This document shows, one piece after another, positions 22,436 through 35,031 of a DNA stretch of 64,000 nucleotides. Position 1 is the first letter of the stretch. Every line of letters starts with the position of its first letter. This stretch comes from Siphonodentalium dalli (lineage: Eukaryota > Mollusca > Scaphopoda > Gadilida > Siphonodentaliidae). The DNA is taken from the NCBI GenBank assembly GCA_032622095.1, contig CP136068.1, forward strand, positions 181,728,796 to 181,792,795. The letters run 5' to 3'. Under the pieces are notes generated by a model. That model was not told where the DNA came from. It did no database searches and saw nothing but the letters and a program-made list of their open reading frames with translations. The position numbers and the translations under genes were made by a program.

Positions 22436-25400
22436 TCATGTATGAACATCCAACGACACGTTCATCAATAAATGTATAAATGTTTCATGGGACTTATTTA
22501 TATAATACTGGAGTAAAGTCGAGACCAACACGTCTTTGTTAATTTTGGTGCTCGGATTTCAACGACATTTGGTGTGGTGACTCAGGGTGCCCTGGCAGAG
22601 TGTATAATGGCGTTAGTTTTTCTAAATTTTGATTTAAACAAATTTAAATGAATACAAAATATGAACCTATGTGATTATTTAGGTACAATATAAACCTATT
22701 TGCACGAGAATATGTTGCAGCACCAGATATTGGGGAATGTGGGCCACAGTTAGACATGGGTCAGAGTGAGACATCGCCTCTAACATTTCTCTAATTTCCA
22801 GACCAATATCAATGGCGCCAGTCCAGAGATATTAGCCATATAACACATGTTACTATATTTGTTCAAAACGCTATCATCAGGTGAAGGTTGAATCTGGCCC
22901 ATCGACCAATTTTCAAGGCAAAATTAATTAATTTAATTTTTGCAATTTTAAGGGAAAAATATCTTTATTGGATAAATTTACATATTATACTGAATACATT
23001 TTTGTGATGTGGAAAATGGGGATTTATTGCATGTTTCACATAGCCACATCTGATTTATTTATAGACGTTTATGTATGCTTGACTTTCAGGGAGTTACACG
23101 GGTGGGGCACAATTACTCAATGGGACACAATTTCTGGCCTGTGGTAGGATCCACCTTCAGTAGACGATAGGCACTTCAAAAGGGAATGACATAATTTTAC
23201 AAATGACTATTGTTTTGGGGCTGGAGTGGATAACTAATTTAGATCAAACAAACTGATGTCATTGTGCATGTTTAGTGGTATGTTCGGGGCGTTTCCTATA
23301 TGGTTACTACTGTTAATCAAACGTGCATATATGCACGTTTACTGAGTTCACGTTAAAAGACCATCGAACCACAAAAAATACTAGATCATGTCATGAATCT
23401 CTACACTGGATATGACCGTACTATGGACCATATTACACCAATTGCACTGTACACAAACCTGGGAACTTTGTTATGATCTGACAGCGAAATTTATAATAAT
23501 GAATAAACAAGAAGGGAATATATTTCCCTTTATTGTTAATACTTGTTCCTCAATAATCTACTTCACAGTAGGTGTGGTCCCAGCTCGAGATTGCATGCTT
23601 GTTTGTGACTTTTGTGATATTATGTTATATCGTACTCTCAGGTCTCCTATCATTGTGATTGTCTATAATATTGACAGTGGAGACTTAAACTGAAATTAAT
23701 AATAGTGATGGAAATTTAATTATATTTAATTCTATTTTAATTTAATTCTATACATGTCTCTATGCCAAATAATTTAATGATCGTTGAGAATTTTATAATT
23801 GCCCGGGAGGAATTACATTAGTGTAAGGGACGCAAAGCAAATTCAACCACAAAGTCACTTAAATCTTGCAATTTCAAAGTGGGACCTTTACATTCTATGA
23901 CACACATTATTAAGGAACAGGTATTTCATAATTTACTTTTTTCATTGTTACAAACTTCCCTATCGCAACAGCAAAAACTTTGTACTGGTGGAATATATCA
24001 TTCTCGACGGACATAGATACACAGAGGTTCGTGGCATGGTCTAAGAAAATGCTTCCAGATTAAACATTTATATGACCATATGCGATTGCCCCATGAGTCA
24101 TGTAGAACTTGAAGGTCATGACAGTTCGAACAGTTGGCCTGGAATTATTATGTTTAGCATACAGATTATTCCAATCCCAATGTGTCAAATCGACAATAGC
24201 AAGTACGCAGGGCTATATTTAATAATTTTTCCACAAATAGCCACTAGTATATATGCTAGCCATGCTGACCGAGCTCCCGCTTAATGCTTAAGGTTTAAAC
24301 TGAGAACACAGTGTTAAAATCATGAGATATTTAATATGTGAGAATGCTGATACAAATCACCGTTAACTTAATTATTATATTTAACTTGATCTGTCCATCA
24401 CAGGAAACATAATTCATAGATGGAAAGTTGAAAGCATACGTGTATCCTCTCACCAGTCACTACACTCTGCAGTGTGCCGAGACCAAATGGGAGATGTTGT
24501 TCTTTTCCTTCACTCACCATGTTAATTGACTCACTTTGTCAGTCACCAATTCACTGGGCTTCACATGTTTGTCACATCTGTGTGTCGACTGCTCTGTAGC
24601 TGGCTAGAATTGTATTTTGACCCGAGTCACACTCACAGTGAGTGTGTGAGGCTGAGCCAGATGTCGTTGAAAACTAAATTTAGTAATCTGTAATCACTAA
24701 TACAATCCTAATAGTAGTACTAGTAGTACTAGTAGTAAATGAGTAAATCAGTCAGCTCTAAAATGTCCATTTTCTGATTTCCTTGACCCGACAGTGTCAG
24801 CTATTAACAATTAAATTTAGAGAAGTAGAAGGAACAATTTGCCGCTTGCAACTCTAACCAGTCCAGGTGAAAACATACTTAAAACTTAACAGAACAAGTC
24901 AAATCACCGTGGTGACCACAGACCAGTCCAACGTCCACAGCCCACTCCACTGTCTCCACTGACCATGACAGGCACCATCATCTTGATTTTCATATTTTTT
25001 CAGTCACAGATTCATCATTCAGTTTCTTTCCGAATGACTGAGTTTCACTTCCACTGTTCAACCAAGTCCGGATGCTTCACACACAATGTATGCCTGATCG
25101 ATTTGCTTATACCACTACAATTCAGCTCGAGAACAACATCAACGGATAATTTCGAATATGTACTCGCCGATAACTTCTTACACCTGGCTGGGCGCACCCA
25201 TTTTGTAACGTCACCAGTCGCAACGTTGCCAGGGGACGTAATTTCAAACAAACGGTTCGGAATCTGACGAAGTTTGCCGAATGCTATGTGCCTATGTCAA
25301 CTAAATCCACTTCAATCATTTAATTTTGAATAAGGTTGATTTTGTTTTTCAAATTTAACAGTGTTGCTATGGGGTGGCTGATCGAAGAAGAAAAATAAAT

Positions 25401-25725
25401 TCGTTTTTGTTAATTTGTCATGGTTGTTCCAACATGGCGGCCACCATAAAGGCCCATAGGACCGGATCGCCCGGATGTTAAAAACAAAATTTGAGGTTGA
25501 TAGAGTATAGAAATTAGTGACGTCACAACTATACTTGCGTCGCTTACGAACCGTAAAACAACCTTTGTGTTGTGATTATGAATAGTTAACTTCGGGATGT
25601 GCCTAACCTGCTCGTTGCGTCATTATATCAATTATCAGAAAACACACGAGATACGAAACATGCTATGTAATGATTGTCCAAACTGTGAATTAAGACTTGG
25701 TGACGCACTTTACATTTCATTCCAG
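22436..25725. other. unrecognised, mostly unique sequence
   Basis: No gene I can support. A minor item is a 9-bp hairpin CACACTCAC A GTGAGTGTG near 24627. Open frames are under 105 codons with no visible domains; splicing could hide exons, but none is evident. Confidence 0.4.
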
Positions 25726-25857
25726 TTCTACGCGGACGGAATCCTGCTGATGAACGAACCCCACAGACTCACACCATTCTCCAAGGCTAACCGTTGCAGA
25801 ACTTACGGAGGCGGCATTTACGCACAACCCATCATATTCGACATCACGTGCCTGTAG
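25726..25857 (+). other. exon-like segment A (one of a duplicated pair)
   Basis: Preceded by a good splice-acceptor-like tract (TTTCATTCCAG) and followed by a donor-like AG/GTGAAC. Only one of three frames is open across the 132 bp (FYADGILLMNEPHRLTPF...), ending in TAG that overlaps the donor. A paralogous segment with the same acceptor and frame lies at 26325. The peptide is not recognised. It may be a terminal exon, a decayed exon or chance. Confidence 0.3.
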
Positions 25858-26324
25858 GTGAACGTGTGAGACACTGAGGAGAAGCAGCACACTGAAAGCT
25901 GACATAAACAATTTCAAGACGGGAGTCGCATTATTCTACAAAACCTAACACAAGACGGGAGTCGCATCATTCTACAAAACTAACATCTGCCACAGTTCCA
26001 TCTGCCACAGATTGTGAAACATCCGGAAAACCTCTCAAATCTCACATCATGTTCATGTAGGCGAACGTGTGTGGCACTGCGAAGACATTACATAATAAAC
26101 TTTTATCAGGGAGCCATATTCCGTTGTGGTGGATTCTATGCCCACAACGAGGGTGGTGATCTCTACTGAGGCAGTTGTTTTCCATCAACCCTCCAATAAT
26201 GCTGGATTTGTCACTGGCACCAGTTTTGTGTGATGAAGTTATATAGGTTACTGCAATTGTGATCAAGTTACCCTGGTTAATATAATGTCACGTTTAGCAA
26301 CACAATGTTTATATTTCATTCCAG

Positions 26325-26645
26325 ATATACACTGACGGAAACCTGCTGATGTACGAAACTCACATACTCACACCATTCTCCAATGCTAATATTAGCCACA
26401 TGTTCGCTGCCGCAAAAACACGGAAAACCTCTCATTCAACATCACGTTCATGTATGGGCACTGCGAATACATTGCAGAATAAAACTTACTGTTCATCTGC
26501 ACATATGATGACATTAATTTTATGTCTTGTGTGGATTATCTGCCCACAGCTAGGGAGGTGTTCTCTACTGAGACAGTTGTTATTCATCAAGCCTCCACTA
26601 ATGCTGAATTGGTCACTCGCACCAGTTTTATGTGATGTTACCTAA
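26325..26645 (+). other. exon-like segment B and tandem duplicate of the A region
   Basis: Acceptor-like TTTCATTCCAG, then a frame reading IYTDGNLLMYETHILTPF..., aligned with segment A at most positions. Downstream sequence (CACTGCGAAGACATTAC versus CACTGCGAATACATTGC, through CACCAGTTTT) also repeats 26070-26230. This is therefore a ~0.4-kb tandem duplication, not only an exon pair. Confidence 0.35.
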
Positions 26646-28376
26646 GTTACTGAAATTTTGATAAAGTTACCCAGGATGGGGATATTTGTGATATATAACG
26701 TTGCCCTTGTTAATATAACGTCATGTTTAGCAACACAATATTCATATTGTGCAATCAAAATGACCACTCTCAGTACTAATAGTTCTTAATTTATGCTTAA
26801 TGACCGAAGGCTGTTACTTGCAAAGATTTAACAGTATTTACCTCAGTCATGCACTTTTAAATCGCGTTCATATTGTAAATATTTGCTTATACTCGATAAC
26901 ATTTTCAAAATGTTCTCAAACCTGCGCAAATTTATCACAATGTCTGAAACCTGAGTGACTTTATCACACAAACAACGTGTGAGAGTGACCTATTCAGTCA
27001 AACTAACATTGTTTCCGTCAATAGCGTCATATTGGTATAGTATTCACATGCCCGTTTGGTATGATTGGCACCAATCCGCTCATTGTTAATTTCTGCAACT
27101 CTAATTGAATAAGTGGTCATAAGAGAACATGGTCAGGTATGTAGGGACGTCACGATATTGGGGTGTATACCCCAACAAAGCTGTCATTATATCAGGACCA
27201 CCATTAGTTGGAATTATTCGAAAAAAAATATAGGCTGTGTTTTTTACTGATTGTTTGACATTTCAACCAGTATTTGGTGAGATATTTATATAAAAAAAAC
27301 GATCATATTCTTGTTCCATGTAAATGCTTGAATTGAAAGCGCTTTCCGTTGGAAATGGTCATATCAGACGGAAGCTGGTGGTCTGGAATTATATAACATG
27401 TGTACACTTGAGATAATATTGTTGGATAACTTGAAACCAAGAGAGTTCAAATGGAATATCGCTAACATGGACATTTGGTCTGTTCATGTAGGGTGGTGCC
27501 GTCTGATATTACATGTTGACACAATAAATGAACTTGTGTAGATTCACGGTCTTTTCTATGGTTATAAGACAAACAATGACTGTAGCCATAATGTGGTGAA
27601 TATTCGGACTGAAGGTACCAACACGGAACCTTTTTTAATTGTTTTTCGCAGTAAAGAGCTCGTGTTACCTTGTTTGATGGATTATTATTCATGTATTGTA
27701 GGTCTCACCCAAATAGTATGTATTCCAGTCTTATATCAGCACAATTGTGGATATTGAATTGTGATTACTCTTTAATTGTGGAAATTATGCTGACTCAAAC
27801 ATAGTTGTTAGTAATGAAATAACATTTTGATTTATTAAAATATTGACGTTGCTTGTTTTCCTTACAAAATTGAATTCTGGTCCCTCATAACTCGGTCAAC
27901 TGTCATTAAGCTGATAGTTTATGGGCTGATTCGCCCCTTAAAATATAGTCAACCTCAAAATTAAAATAGCATAATGACCAGATGTGACCAAAACAGAACA
28001 CATGCTCTGTTGTGTGTTTAATATATATTTATATTAAACTTGTTCTGGTTTGGACATTGCACAACGGTATTTTCAACATCATGTCACCACTAACAATATT
28101 AACTCTAATTGGTCATTCGGAAACTCTAGCAACAACTTTAAGAAGACTTAGACAGACAGTTCAAGTACAGACCTTGTTATCTATCAGGTTTCTAAATATG
28201 GTATCTGATTAACTGCATACTAATGTGCTCATGCAAATCTATTCTAATTAGTTGGTTTGCAAGCAATGGATAAATTAATATATACACAGGTTTGTTGGGT
28301 GGTAAATTGAGTCCCATACTGCGAAATAGATTACTTGCAATTTTAGCGCTGAACAATGCTAAATCATAATATCAAG
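26646..28376. other. unrecognised sequence
   Basis: AT-rich, no supported gene. A small hairpin TTGGGGT/ACCCCAA occurs near 27157. Nothing else stands out. Confidence 0.4.
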
Positions 28377-31300
28377 TAGGGGTTATAAGTCTCATTGTTT
28401 AGTCAGTGACAGTCGGGGTTTATAAGTCTCATTGTTTAGTCAGTGACAGTCGGGTTATAAGTCTCATTGTTTAGTCAGTGACAGTCGGGGTTATAAATCA
28501 CATTGTTTAGTCAGTGACAGTCGGGTTTAAAAGCCTCATTGTTTAGTCAGTGACAGTCGGGTTTATAAGTCTCATTGCTTAGTCAGTGACAATCGGGGTT
28601 ATAAGTCTCATTGTTTAGCCAGCGACAGTCGGGTTTATAAGTCTCATTGTTTAGTCAGAGACAGTCGGGGTTATACGTATCATTGTTTAGTCAGTGACAG
28701 TCGGGTTTATAACCCTCAAAGTTTAGTCAGTGACAGTCGGTATATAAACCTCATTGTTTAGTCAGTGACAGAAGGGTTTATAAACCTCATTGTTTAGTCA
28801 GTGACAGTCGGGTTTATAAGTATCATTGTATAGTCACTGACAGTCGGGGTTATAAGTCTCATTGTTTAGTCAGTGACCGTCGGGTTTATAAACCTCATTG
28901 TTTAGTCAGTGACAGTCGGGGTTTTAAGTCTCATTGTTTAGTCAGTGACAGTCGAGTTTATAAGTCTCGTTGTTTAGTCAGTGACAGTCGGGGTTATAGG
29001 TCTCGTTGTTTAGTCAGCGACAGTCGGGGGTTATAGGTCTCATTGTTTAGTTAGTGACAGTCGGGGTTGTAGGTCTCATTGTTTAGTCAGTGACAGTCGG
29101 GGTTATAAGTAGCATTGTTTAGTCAGTGACAGTCGTGGTTATAAGTTGCATAGTTTAGTCAGTGACAGTCGGGTTTATAAGTCTCATTGTTTAGTCAGTG
29201 ACAGTCGGGGTTATAAGTATCAATGTTTAGTCAGTGACAGTCGGAGGAAAAAGTCTCATTTTTTAGTCAGTGACAGTCGGGTTTATAAGTTTCATTATTT
29301 AGTCATTGACAGTCGGTGTTATAAGTATCATTGTTTAGTCAGTGACAGTCGGGGTTATAAGAATCATTGTTTGGTAAGTGTCGGTGTTATAAATATCATT
29401 GTTTAGTCAGTGACAGTCGGGGTTATAAGTTTCATTATTTAGTCATTGACAGTCGGTGTTATAAGTATCATTGTTTAGTCAGTGACAGTCGGGGTTATAA
29501 GTATCATTGTTTGGTAAGTGTCGGTGTTATAAATATCATTGTTTAGTCAGTGACAGTCGGGTTTATAAGTTTCAGTATTTAGTCATTGACAGTCGGTGTT
29601 ATAAGTATCATTGTTTAGTCAGTGACAGTCGGGGTTATAAGAATCATTGTTTGGTCAATGACAGTCGGGGTTATAAGTCTCATTGTTTAGTCAGTGACAG
29701 TCGGGGTTATAAGTCTCATTGTTTAATCAGAGACAGTCGGGTTTATAAGTCTCATTGTTTAGTCAGTGACAGTCGGGGTTATAAGTCTCATTTTTTAGTC
29801 AGCGTCGGGTTTGTAAGTATCATTGTTTATTCAGTGACAGTCGGGGTTTTAAGTCTTATTGTTTAGTCAGTGACAGTCGGGGTTATAAGTCTCATTGTTC
29901 AGTCAGTGACAGTCGGGGTTATTAGTCTCATTTGTTAGTCAGCATCGGGTTTGTAAGTCTCATTGTTTAGTCAGTGACAGTCGGGGTTATATGTATCATT
30001 GTTTAGTCAGTGACAGTCAGTTTTATAAATCTCATTGTTTAGTCAGTGACAGTCGAGGTTATAAGTATCATTTTTTTTAGTCAGTGAGTGTGGGGTTTAT
30101 AATTATCATTGCTTAGTCAGTGTCGGGGTCATAAGTCTCATTGTTTAGTCAGTGATAGTCGGGGTTATAAGTATCATTGTTTAGTCAGTGACAGTCGGGG
30201 TTATATGCCTCATTGTTTTGTCAGTGACCGTCGGGTTTATAAGTCGCATTGTTTAGTCAGTGACAGTCGGGTTTATAAGTCTCATTGTTTAGTCAGTGTC
30301 GGGTTTATAAGCCTCAATGTTTAGTCAGTGACAGTCGGGTTTATAAGTCTCATTGTTTAGTCAGTGACAATCGGGGTTATACGTATCATTGTTTAGTCAG
30401 TGACAGTCGGGTTTATAACCCTCAAAGTTTAGTCAGTGACAGTCGGTATATAAACCTCATTGTTTAGTCAGTGACAGAAGGGTTTATAAACCTCATTGTT
30501 TAGTCAGTGCAGTCGGGTTTATAAGTATCATTGTATAGTCACTGACAGTCGGGGTTATAAGTCTCATTGTTTAGTCGGTGACCGTCGGGTTTATAAACCT
30601 CATTGTTTAGTCAGTGACAGTCGGGGTTTTAAGTCTCATTGTTTAGTCAGTGACAGTCGAGTTTATAAGTCTCGTTGTTTAGTCAGTGACAGTCGGGGTT
30701 ATAGGTCTCGTTGTTTAGTCAGCGACAGTCGGGGGTTATAGGTCTCATTGTTTAGTTAGTGACAGTCGGGGTTGTAGGTCTCATTGTTTAGTCAGTGACA
30801 GTCGGGGTTTTAAGTAGCATTGTTTAGTCAGTGACAGTCGTGGTTATAAGTTGCATAGTTTAGTCAGTGACCGTCGGGTTTATAAGTCTCATTGTTTAGT
30901 CAGTGACAGTCGGGGTTATAAGTATCAATGTTTAGTCAGTGATAGTCGGAGGAAAAAGTCTCATTGTTTAGTCAGTGACAGTCGGGTTTATAAGTTTCAT
31001 TATTTAGTCATTGACAGTCGGTGTTATAAGTATCATTGTTTAGTCAGTGACAGTCGGGGTTATAAGAATCATTGTTTGGTAAGTGTCGGTGTTATAAATA
31101 TCATTGTTTAGTCAGTGACAGTTGGGGTTATAAGTTTCATTATTTAGTCATTGACAGTCGGTGTTATAAGTAGCATTGTTTAGTCAGTGACAGTCGGGGT
31201 TATAAGTATCATTGTTTGGTAAGTGTCGGTGTTATAAATATCATTGTTTAGTCAGTGACAGTCGGGTTTATAAGTTTCAGTATTTAGTCATTGACAGTCG

Positions 31301-32664
31301 GTGTTATAAGTATCATTGTTTAGTCAGTGACAGTCGGGGTTATAAGAATCATTGTTTGGTCAATGACAGTCGGGGTTATAAGTCTCATTGTTTAGTCAGT
31401 GACAGTCGGGGTTATAAGTCTCATTGTTTTGTCAGTGACCGTCGGGTTTATAAGTCTCATTGTTTAATCAGAGACAGTCGGGTTTATAAGTCTCATTGTT
31501 TAGTCAGTGACAGTCGGGGTTATAAGTCTCATTTTTTAGTCAGCGTCGGGTTTGTAAGTATCATTGTTTATTCAGTGACAGTCGGGGTTATAAGTCTTAT
31601 TGTTTAGTCAGTGACAGTCGGGGTTATAAGTCTCATTGTTCAGTCAGTGACAGTCGGGGTTATTAGTCTCATTTGTTAGACAGCATCGGGTTTGTAAGTC
31701 TCATTGTTTAGTCAGTGACAGTCGGGGTTATATGTATCATTGTTTAGTCAGTGACAGTCAGTTTTATAAATCTCATTGTTTAGTCAGTGACAGTCGAGGT
31801 TATAAGTATCATTTTTTTTAGTCAGTGAGTGTGGGGTTTATAATTCTCATTGCTTAGTCAGTGTCGGGGTTATAAGTCTCATTGTTTAGTCAGTGACAGT
31901 CGGGGTTATAAGTATCATTGTTTAGTCAGTGACAGTCGGGGTTATATGTCTCATTGTTTTGTCAGTGACCGTCGGGTTTATAAGTCGCATTGTTTAGTCA
32001 GTGACAGTCGGGTTTATAAGTCTCATTGTTTAGTCAGTGTCGGGTTTATAAGCCTCAATGTTTAGTCAGTGACAGTCGGGTTTATAAGTCTCATTGTTTA
32101 GTCAGTGACAATCGGGGTTATAAGTCTCATTGTTTAGTCAGTGTCGGGTTTATAAGTCTCATTGTTTAGTCAGTGACAGTCGGGTTTATAAGTCTCATTG
32201 TTTAGTCAGAGACAGTCGGGGTTATACGTATCATTGTTTAGTCAGTGACAGTCGGGTTTATAACCCTCAAAGTTTAGTCAGTGGCAGTCGAGGTTATAAG
32301 TATCATTGTTTAGTCAGTGTCTGGTTTATAAGTCTCATTGTTTACTCAGTGAGAGTCGGGTTTATAAGTCTCATTGTTTAGTCAGTGACAGTCGGGTTTA
32401 TAAGTCTCACTGTTTAGTCAGTGACAGTCGGGTTTATAAGTCTCATTGTTTAGTCAGTGACAGTCGGGTTTATAAGTCTCATTGTTTAGTCAGTGACAGT
32501 CGGGTTTATAAGTCTCATTGTTTAGTCAGTGTCGGGTTTATAAGTCTCATTGTTTAGTCAGTGCCAGTCGGGTTTATAAGTATCACTGTTTAGTCAGTGA
32601 CAGTCGGGGTTATAAGTATCATTGTTGAGTCAGTGTTGGGTTATAAGTCTCACTGTTTAGTCAG
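28377..32664. repeat. 36-bp minisatellite array (~118 units) with higher-order structure
   Basis: The unit reads AGTCTCATTGTTTAGTCAGT followed by GACAGTCGGGTTTATA (36 bp). Two common variants differ at GGGGTTATAA/GGGTTTATAA. A recurrent 4-bp deletion changes GTCAGTGACAGTCGG to GTCAGTGTCGG. Because 36 is a multiple of three, open frames with a 12-residue period (CLVSDSRGYKSH) run between the deletion variants; these are by-products. A distinctive block (TTATACGTATCATTG, then TTTATAACCCTCAAAG) occurs at about 28671, 30377 and 32222, revealing ~1.7-kb and ~1.85-kb higher-order units. There are no unique spacers, so it is not a CRISPR array. Confidence 0.95.
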
Positions 32665-32864
32665 ATTTATCACCCACAACAATCACCTAAAATGTGACAT
32701 TATTTAGGCAGCCTGATAGGTGTTAGAACTTGTATGTTAGGGCTGCAGGCGCTCAAATGCATACATCGGAAAGATGTGTATATATATATATGGTGGATGA
32801 CAATTTAAACTGAAATAAATTTGATGTACCTGCAAGGCTGCAATCATCATATGTAAGTAGTATT

Positions 32865-32884
32865 GTCTACCCTTTTGGGTAGAC
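32865..32884. other. tip hairpin, left end
   Basis: GTCTACCC TTTT GGGTAGAC: a perfect 8-bp stem 10 bp from the element end. The right tip keeps the stem but has a GAAA loop. Confidence 0.85.
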
Positions 32885-32954
32885 GGTTTGACTGCCTAAA
32901 CCCTAAGCGCCTGTTCCTGTGCCATCAGGGGTTACGGGTCACGCCGCGTGGGTG

Positions 32955-33440
32955 TATATATCGGTGAAGGTTATCACCAGAATAGCGCGTGGCGGGTACG
33001 ACTAGGTCAAGGACAAACAAAATATTTCCGCAACAAGTGAACAACGGTTATCACGGGAATAGCGCGTGATCGGGGGGCCAGTATGTCTAAGTTATATATA
33101 ACGATTCGGCGAAGGTTATCACCATAATAGCGCATAAACGACGCGCGTACGTCTAGGTCCCGGGCAAACAAATCGGCGTAGGTTATCATGAGAATAGCGC
33201 GTGATCACGGATGTATATATCTAGGTCACGGGTAAACGATATATACCGTAACAAATCGGCGAAGGTTATCACGACATTAGCGCGTGAACGGGGAGTGTAT
33301 GCGTCTAAGTTATAGGCAAACAACAATTTCCGCAACAACTCGGTCAAAGTGATCACGAGAATATCGCGTGAGCGTCCCGGGGTAGTAAACAAGGCGGGTA
33401 TGAGTATATACTTAGGTGAAAGTTATCATATCACTCTACA
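32955..33440. repeat. subterminal repeat array, left end
   Basis: Six to seven copies of a ~30-bp motif (core GAAGGTTATCAC, then AATAGCGCGTGA) at about 32961, 33045, 33105, 33173, 33255, 33341 and 33411. They are spaced 60-86 bp and alternate with a second motif (GTCTAGGTCACGGGCAAACA). The layout resembles transposase- or initiator-binding sites, but no binding protein is known. Confidence 0.8.
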
Positions 33441-33530
33441 ACCTCTCTAATCATAATATCTCAACTTTGTGTGTGGATATAGATATATTACTATATAGGT
33501 GAGTAATAATAATATTATTTATCCTACCTG

Positions 33531-34472
33531 CTAATCAGAATCCTCTTCCCAAGCCGCTAAATCAGTCAATAAGTTTAACTCATATCTAGTTAAACTCACC
33601 CCATCGAAATATCTTACACAAACGCCGGTTCGCGCGCCCCAAGCCTCCAAATCACTCTGAGTCCGAATTCCTTCGGGGCTAAGGGCGAGCTTTCGCAAAT
33701 CCTGGCGTTTTTTAATAGTTAGGGTTTTAGCGGAATAGTTGGTAATATCCACGCAAAATTTCTTCGCCCAGGCCTCTAAATCAGCCTGGGTATATACGTG
33801 GTCCAGGATTGATTTCAAAGTAAGGGCTTCGTTTAGCAAAACCCGTCGTTGGCACTCACTAAGGGTGTTCGCGGTATAGTCCGAAATATCTACACCGAAC
33901 TTATTCCCCCAAGCCTCCAAATCCAACTGTAGAGTTACGGCGGTCAAAATAGACACTAATATAATAGCTCTATCCCGTAACACAACTCTAGTTTCATCTC
34001 TCAAAGTTGAGAGATCTTTCTTTAACCGGGGTATTACTACATCGAATCGGGAACCCCAACTGTGTAAGTCCACCCAAGTCGATACTTTATTGATCACATC
34101 CGAAATATTTAGTCTGGAATAAGGAACCACAACCGCTGTCGGTCTACTAAACGACGAAGTCGAAGGGTTATAAGTGGGTGTTCTAAATGAAGAAGAGTGC
34201 TCCGACAACAATCGCCGTTTTCCAGAGGTTGTAGTCTTTGGGTCAGATTTCCGTTTAGCGAGGGTCCCAACCACCGGTGTTACGTCCGAATTCGAACAAC
34301 CGGCAATATCAGCACTCGATTCGTTGTTTGTTGATGTAACTACAACGTTATAATCGACCGAACGCGACTCGGTTGAAACGTCCGAATGTCCGCTTTCTAT
34401 ATCTAAAGATGCGTTGTCAGATCTGTTGCTTTCGTTATCAGACGAACTATCACTCACCACTATTATATCCAT
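33531..34472 (-). CDS. unknown 313-aa protein with SIM-like motif, NLS-like stretch and four ~45-aa repeats (left copy)
   Basis: I do not recognise the family. The frame opens 31 codons earlier (34565), but the Met at 34472 is preferred: it has G at -3 and +4, and a TATATATA box lies 75-85 bp upstream, inside the longer frame. Residues 2-10 (DIIVVSDSS) fit a SUMO-interaction motif, a hydrophobic core followed by Ser/Asp. Residues 1-65 are acidic and Ser-rich. KRKSDP at 73-78 and GKRR at 84-87 resemble a bipartite nuclear signal. Four degenerate repeats follow (about 131-182, 183-227, 228-270, 271-313), each with DLxxWGxxFxVxI, with the first and last divergent. No membrane segment. It is transcribed toward the element tip, divergently from the 113-aa gene. 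The mirrored copy differs by one residue (Glu/Lys at 215). A nuclear, DNA-associated role is inference. Confidence 0.7.
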   Translation of the reverse strand: MDIIVVSDSSSDNESNRSDNASLDIESGHSDVSTESRSVDYNVVVTSTNNESSADIAGCSNSDVTPVVGTLAKRKSDPKTTTSGKRRLLSEHSSSFRTPTYNPSTSSFSRPTAVVVPYSRLNISDVINKVSTWVDLHSWGSRFDVVIPRLKKDLSTLRDETRVVLRDRAIILVSILTAVTLQLDLEAWGNKFGVDISDYTANTLSECQRRVLLNEALTLKSILDHVYTQADLEAWAKKFCVDITNYSAKTLTIKKRQDLRKLALSPEGIRTQSDLEAWGARTGVCVRYFDGVSLTRYELNLLTDLAAWEEDSD

Positions 34473-34547
34473 AACAAACAAATAAAATTCTATATAACCA
34501 AAACCACGAACAAATAATCGCAGAATGTTTAGACTCCGCGCAACAAA

Positions 34548-34557
34548 ATATATATAA
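34548..34557 (-). promoter_or_regulatory. TATA-like box of the 313-aa gene, left copy
   Basis: ATATATATAAC-type sequence (reads GTTATATATAT on the minus strand), 75-85 bp upstream of the preferred ATG. Conserved at 43183-43192 in the other arm. Confidence 0.45.
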
Positions 34558-35024
34558 CTTATCAAATCACGGAATCGATATTAGAGCAACCTATTATTAA
34601 GGGTCAAATACCTATATATTATAGATATATAATATATATACTGATAAGCTAATTATACGAGATGATTACATAATGATTATAACAACGGGTATCTATACGG
34701 TCACCACACACTTGTGCAAGGTAATTAAACGAGATCAGAAGCTCAACGCAAATTCAATTATCAAGTATCTATCCCACACAAGGCACCGCCTATAAGAACA
34801 GGTGTGTTCATTACACGCGGTAATAATATCTTCTCTTGAACCGAAATACCTACCCATTCACACAAACTCCTATGTGCAGTATAGCGCGAATGCACAGGAA
34901 CGGTGTTATCCAAGCAATAAGTTTAATAGCCTATAGCACCCTATTTCTCCACAGATCTGAGGGAAGGTATAATTGGTAGTGTACGTTATACAGTGTGCAA
35001 GAAAGAAAAAAAAACCAACTCAAT

Positions 35025-35031
35025 TATAAAA
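35025..35031 (+). promoter_or_regulatory. TATA-like box of the 113-aa gene, left copy
   Basis: TATAAAA, 87 bp upstream of the ATG at 35118, conserved in the mirrored arm (42709-42715). Confidence 0.5.

Noticed and set aside
29146-32557. Repetitive proteins with a 12-residue period
   Set aside because: The frames exist only because the 36-bp unit is a multiple of three. They are broken by 4-bp deletions and have no start context or other gene signals.
28377-32664. CRISPR-like regular repeat
   Set aside because: Units follow each other with no unique spacers and vary gradually; the surroundings are animal-like. It is a minisatellite.
33007-33392. Two short frames with VITFADLLR-type repeats at the palindrome tips
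   Set aside because: They are translations of the subterminal DNA repeat array. The repeat spacing is not a constant multiple of three, so frames shift.
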